Position numbers and translations under genes: made by a program
Shown here: positions 19,794 to 22,777 of the stretch, piece after piece
Numbering within the stretch: the stretch's first letter is position 1
Layout of the letters: each line of letters begins with the position of its first letter
The notes under the pieces: model-generated
The model's database searches: none
The model's input: only the letters and a program-made list of their open reading frames with translations
Told to the model about the DNA's origin: nothing
From: a virus
DNA length: 22,777 nt
Reading direction: 5' to 3' (one strand)
IMG/VR virus record: IMGVR_UViG_3300042381_000310
Location: 1-22,777 of that record

Positions 19794-22777
19794 TTATATC
19801 CCCCCATCTGTTATTGTCCAACCATATCCACCGCTCATAGTTGAACCTGTTAGTATATCTTTACCCGGTTGACTCGCTAATGTGTATTTTGCAGAACCAA
19901 AATTAATTGTTAATCCGGTTTGCGGTGTTTTGGTTTGCCATCCATTATAAATAGAATCTAAATTTATTGTTGAGAATGTAATCGGTGTTTTTGCAAACAT
20001 AAAATCAGTGAAATTGGTTACTCCCGATATATTCCAATTTCCGATGTCTTGGTTAAATGATGAACTTTGGAACATAGATGTCATTCCTGTAACATTTAAA
20101 ACATCCCAATTACCAATAGGATAATTAAATGGTGAATTGTAAAACATAAAAGACATATTTCTAACGTTTGACACACTCCATCCGGATAATGGTTGGTTAA
20201 AATATGCGTTTTGATAAAACATAGAACCCATATCTGTAACACCTGAAACATTCCACGAATTAATGTTTTGGTTAAATTGTGAAGTTGATGCGAACATAGA
20301 ATTCATATTTGTAACCTTTGAAACATTCCAGCCTGATAATGGTAAATTAAATGACGCACCATAAAACATATTAGACATATTTGTTACCTTTGAAACATTC
20401 CAATTATTAAGAGAATAATTAAATGGGGTGTATCTAAACATACCACTCATACTTGTAACCCCTGAAACATTCCACATACTTATATCTTGGTTAAATAAGG
20501 TTCCATCAAACATACCTGCCATAGTAGATGTAACCTTTGAAACATTCCAACCTGATAATGGTTGATTAAAAGAAGATTGTCTAAACATATTTTCCATACT
20601 TGTAACCCCTGAAACATTCCACGAATTTATATTATGGTTAAATGCTCCAAATTGGAACATACGATTCATATCTGTAACATTTGAAACACTCCAAGAACTT
20701 ATATCATCGTCAAAAGTTGATGATTGAAACATATTACTCATAACGGTAATTCCTGAAACATTCCAACTATTAACGTTGTTGATGGTTGTAAGAGATGAAC
20801 AACCTCCAAACATATAAATTAAATTATTAACACTTGTTAAATCAATAGTGTCCGTAACACCGGTTAATACTAAATTACTACATCCTCTAAAAACTTGAGC
20901 ACCATTACTAATTTTTAATGGTCCCCATTTTAAAACTTCTCTAATTTTTAATATGTCACCAGTATTACCAAACGCCCAACCATTAGTTGTTCCATAAATT
21001 GTAACAGTAGAATTACCTGATAATGAGTATGTGTGTGTTCTATTTGCATATGTGTTAGCGGATATACTACCGTCGCCCCAATCTATTGTTCCACTATATG
21101 TTCCTGATGGTGAATATGGTAATGTAATACTTTCAGATGGTGTTGTTGTTCTCCATACTGAAACAAACGATGGTGGTAATGTTGGTGTTGGAGTAACTGT
21201 ATTGGTTGGTGTAACCGTCTGAGTTGGTGTTGGAGTAGGTGTTGGTAATATTAAAGTCCCGCTAATATCGTATTCACAGGTAAGATTAAAAGCTGTAATT
21301 CCGTTCAAACCGGTTGAGTAATAACCACCAATAAACCCTTTATAACCATCTTTAAAATTAAGAGAATAAAGATTACCTCCTGAAATAAAACTACTTACAT
21401 TTTCTGTCTGAGTTAAAACAGGAACAATTGAAGTTAAATCATACGGTGTAGATAGTGTTTGTCTTCTTATACTTGGACCTGATACTATTGAAAACAAATA
21501 AGTTCCACTATTTTGAAAAGTAAAATCGGAAACAATTGAGTTGGAAATTGATTGAATTTCCACAACCCCCGTATTTATAACCCAAGGTGTGGTTAAACTA
21601 TATTTTTTAAGAAGGCTACCCGTAACAGTAACAAACATAAATAAACCGTCAGGGGTAAAATCAATATGTGACGGAGTTAAACCAACTATAGTAAATAAGT
21701 CACCGGGTGAATAACTAGATGTTGTAACATCCCACGATGTTGATAATATATATCTAAGGACACTTTTTGATGCTGTCTCAACTACAAATAATTTACTACC
21801 GTCCGGTGAAAAATGATGACCAATTACACTAGTAGGGGTTAATCCGGAAATTACCGGAACAGCAATTGAACATCCTATTAGTGGTAATGTAATTGTTGAA
21901 ACATCCCACGGTGTTGATAATGAATAAGCACATACACTATCAGTTGGTGAACCATTATGAATTGCAATATATAATATCGTACCATCCGGTTTGAAAGACG
22001 CACTAGTATGAAGTGGTATATTAATAAATTTTTCACCACTATATATCATTTGTGGAATACAAACTGTTGGAGTAGGTGTAGGTGTAAGTGTATTAGTTGG
22101 GGTTTGAGTATTTGTTGGTGTATTAGTTGGTGTTTGAGTAACCGTCGGTGTTTGTGTAACCGTTGGGGTTTGAGTATTTGTTGGTGTTACTGTCATTGTT
22201 GGTGTTGGTGTTGGTGTTGGGCAAGGATTGTCTACCTCACACAGAACACAATTTGAGTATGATGTAACACTAATAATTAAAGATTGACTATTATATGGTG
22301 GACCACTTACCGCAGTCCCACAACCACTAAATCCATCAGTGTTGATGTAATAAGTGTTACCAACAATAATAGGGGTTGATACACCACCAACTTTATATAC
22401 GGTAAGACTATCACAACAATCTTGGAAATACTCAACTGTTGGTGGTAATGGAGAGGATGTTGGGGTTTGTGTTGGGGTTTGTGTTGGCGTCTCAGTTTGT
22501 GTTGGTGTTGGAGTTTGTGTTGGCGTCTCAGTTTGTGTTGGTGTTTGTGTTGGCGTCTCAGTTTGTGTTGGTGTTTGTGTTATTGTTTGTGTTGGAGTTG
22601 GTGTTGGGGTTGGTGTTGGGGTATTTGTAAATAATTCGACTTCATATGTGAAATCACACGCTAATGATGTTGATGTTGGAGTTGGAGTGATTGCGTTAAC
22701 ATAATAACTAAAATCACAATATAATGGTGTTGCAGTTTGAGTTGGTGTTGGAGTATATGTAGGTGTTGGCGTATTTG
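19794..22777 (-). CDS. Large modular adhesin with beta-propeller and BspA repeats (5' end beyond window)
   Basis: An ATG at 22196 would give only an 800-aa protein, but the frame stays open upstream to the window edge with clear homologous protein, so the gene is at least 994 codons and its start is outside. Visible order: Thr/Pro linker fragments with two short CDFxYxV repeats; a Cys-rich module (EYFQDCCDS, TDGFSGCG, SNCVLCEVDNPC) homologous to the one in the Hint adhesin; linker; a roughly 270-residue beta-propeller of about five blades marked by FxPDGxxL and Y-x-L-S-T-P-W-D; linker; PKD-like module (SGTIDWGDGS); about 11 BspA repeats; and the end INFGSAKYT ... YGWTITDGGI. It ends 3 nt before the 803-aa gene. 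Likely tail fibre or adhesin; the ligand is unknown. Confidence 0.85.
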   Translation of the reverse strand, partial: NTPTPTYTPTPTQTATPLYCDFSYYVNAITPTPTSTSLACDFTYEVELFTNTPTPTPTPTPTQTITQTPTQTETPTQTPTQTETPTQTPTPTQTETPTQTPTQTPTSSPLPPTVEYFQDCCDSLTVYKVGGVSTPIIVGNTYYINTDGFSGCGTAVSGPPYNSQSLIISVTSYSNCVLCEVDNPCPTPTPTPTMTVTPTNTQTPTVTQTPTVTQTPTNTPTNTQTPTNTLTPTPTPTVCIPQMIYSGEKFINIPLHTSASFKPDGTILYIAIHNGSPTDSVCAYSLSTPWDVSTITLPLIGCSIAVPVISGLTPTSVIGHHFSPDGSKLFVVETASKSVLRYILSTSWDVTTSSYSPGDLFTIVGLTPSHIDFTPDGLFMFVTVTGSLLKKYSLTTPWVINTGVVEIQSISNSIVSDFTFQNSGTYLFSIVSGPSIRRQTLSTPYDLTSIVPVLTQTENVSSFISGGNLYSLNFKDGYKGFIGGYYSTGLNGITAFNLTCEYDISGTLILPTPTPTPTQTVTPTNTVTPTPTLPPSFVSVWRTTTPSESITLPYSPSGTYSGTIDWGDGSISANTYANRTHTYSLSGNSTVTIYGTTNGWAFGNTGDILKIREVLKWGPLKISNGAQVFRGCSNLVLTGVTDTIDLTSVNNLIYMFGGCSSLTTINNVNSWNVSGITVMSNMFQSSTFDDDISSWSVSNVTDMNRMFQFGAFNHNINSWNVSGVTSMENMFRQSSFNQPLSGWNVSKVTSTMAGMFDGTLFNQDISMWNVSGVTSMSGMFRYTPFNYSLNNWNVSKVTNMSNMFYGASFNLPLSGWNVSKVTNMNSMFASTSQFNQNINSWNVSGVTDMGSMFYQNAYFNQPLSGWSVSNVRNMSFMFYNSPFNYPIGNWDVLNVTGMTSMFQSSSFNQDIGNWNISGVTNFTDFMFAKTPITFSTINLDSIYNGWQTKTPQTGLTINFGSAKYTLASQPGKDILTGSTMSGGYGWTITDGGI
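20000..20780. repeat. BspA/DUF285 tandem repeat array (about 11 units)
   Basis: Degenerate 72-75-nt units on the minus strand, with NSWNVSGVT and SGWNVSKVT forms. It is the shortest of the three arrays. Confidence 0.8.
22055..22777. repeat. Thr/Pro-linker low-complexity DNA at the right edge
   Basis: TGTTGG/TGTTTG hexamer blocks (about 22060-22223, 22440-22625 and 22725-22777), encoding TP/TQ/TE linkers on the minus strand and separated by the Cys-rich and CDFxYxV modules. The unit GTTGGCGTCTCAGTTTGT recurs closely three times at about 22484-22565. Confidence 0.8.

Noticed and set aside
15380-20780. CRISPR array
   Set aside because: The repeats are about 72-75 nt, degenerate, in frame and encode the BspA unit; there are no constant repeat plus unique spacer blocks and no cas genes.
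11805-22777. Diversity-generating retroelement target
   Set aside because: No reverse transcriptase, no template/variable repeat pair with adenine-specific changes, and no C-type lectin domain seen.

Overview
The window looks like part of a large, AT-rich tailed-phage genome with T4-type head genes. The host is probably a Bacteroidota bacterium, most likely a flavobacterium. The phage call rests on a recognisable T4-order head cassette on the minus strand: portal gp20, two small unknown genes, prohead protease gp21, a small protein, scaffold gp22, then major capsid gp23. Four points suggest the host. One promoter matches the Bacteroidota consensus TTTG-N19-TAnnTTTG exactly. The genes generally lack Shine-Dalgarno sequences and have very AT-rich leaders. 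There is a flavobacterial-type signal peptide. There is also a Bacteroidota-style ribosomal protein bS21. I see no integrase, tRNA, CRISPR array or transposon.

Layout, left to right. 1-358: 3' end of an unknown plus-strand gene, ending in a bidirectional terminator. 370-1284: a minus-strand HExxH (zincin-like) protein. 1315-1861: two small plus-strand genes, the second a secreted protein with its own host-type promoter (moron-like). 1854-3707: minus-strand OmpA-like protein and an HNH endonuclease just downstream of the capsid gene. 3803-11740: the head module (gp23, gp22, a DUF4494-like protein, gp21, two unknowns, gp20). A phage bS21 gene sits on the opposite strand inside this module. 11805-22777: a minus-strand adhesin or tail-fibre cluster of five genes, the last running off the right edge.

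The adhesin cluster is modular. Four of the five reading frames start with the same roughly 60-residue domain. One is just that domain. The others join it directly, or through Thr/Pro-rich linkers, to different distal parts: BspA-like (DUF285, about 25-residue) repeat arrays preceded by a PKD-like strand, Cys-rich modules, Ig/FN3-like modules, and in one case a C-terminal Hint (hedgehog/intein) autoprocessing domain. The partial right-edge protein carries a beta-propeller and a BspA array. Stop-to-start gaps of 3-4 nt link the BspA genes, suggesting one operon transcribed leftwards towards the head genes.

The most interesting signals are four. (1) A phage bS21 gene carries an AGGAGG in a genome that otherwise ignores Shine-Dalgarno pairing; in flavobacteria bS21 itself hides the anti-Shine-Dalgarno. 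(2) An adhesin ends in an apparently intact Hint domain. (3) An 8-mer, TATTTATA, lies just ahead of seven leftward genes and is a candidate late promoter. (4) The adhesin cluster has a docking-domain-plus-swappable-module design.
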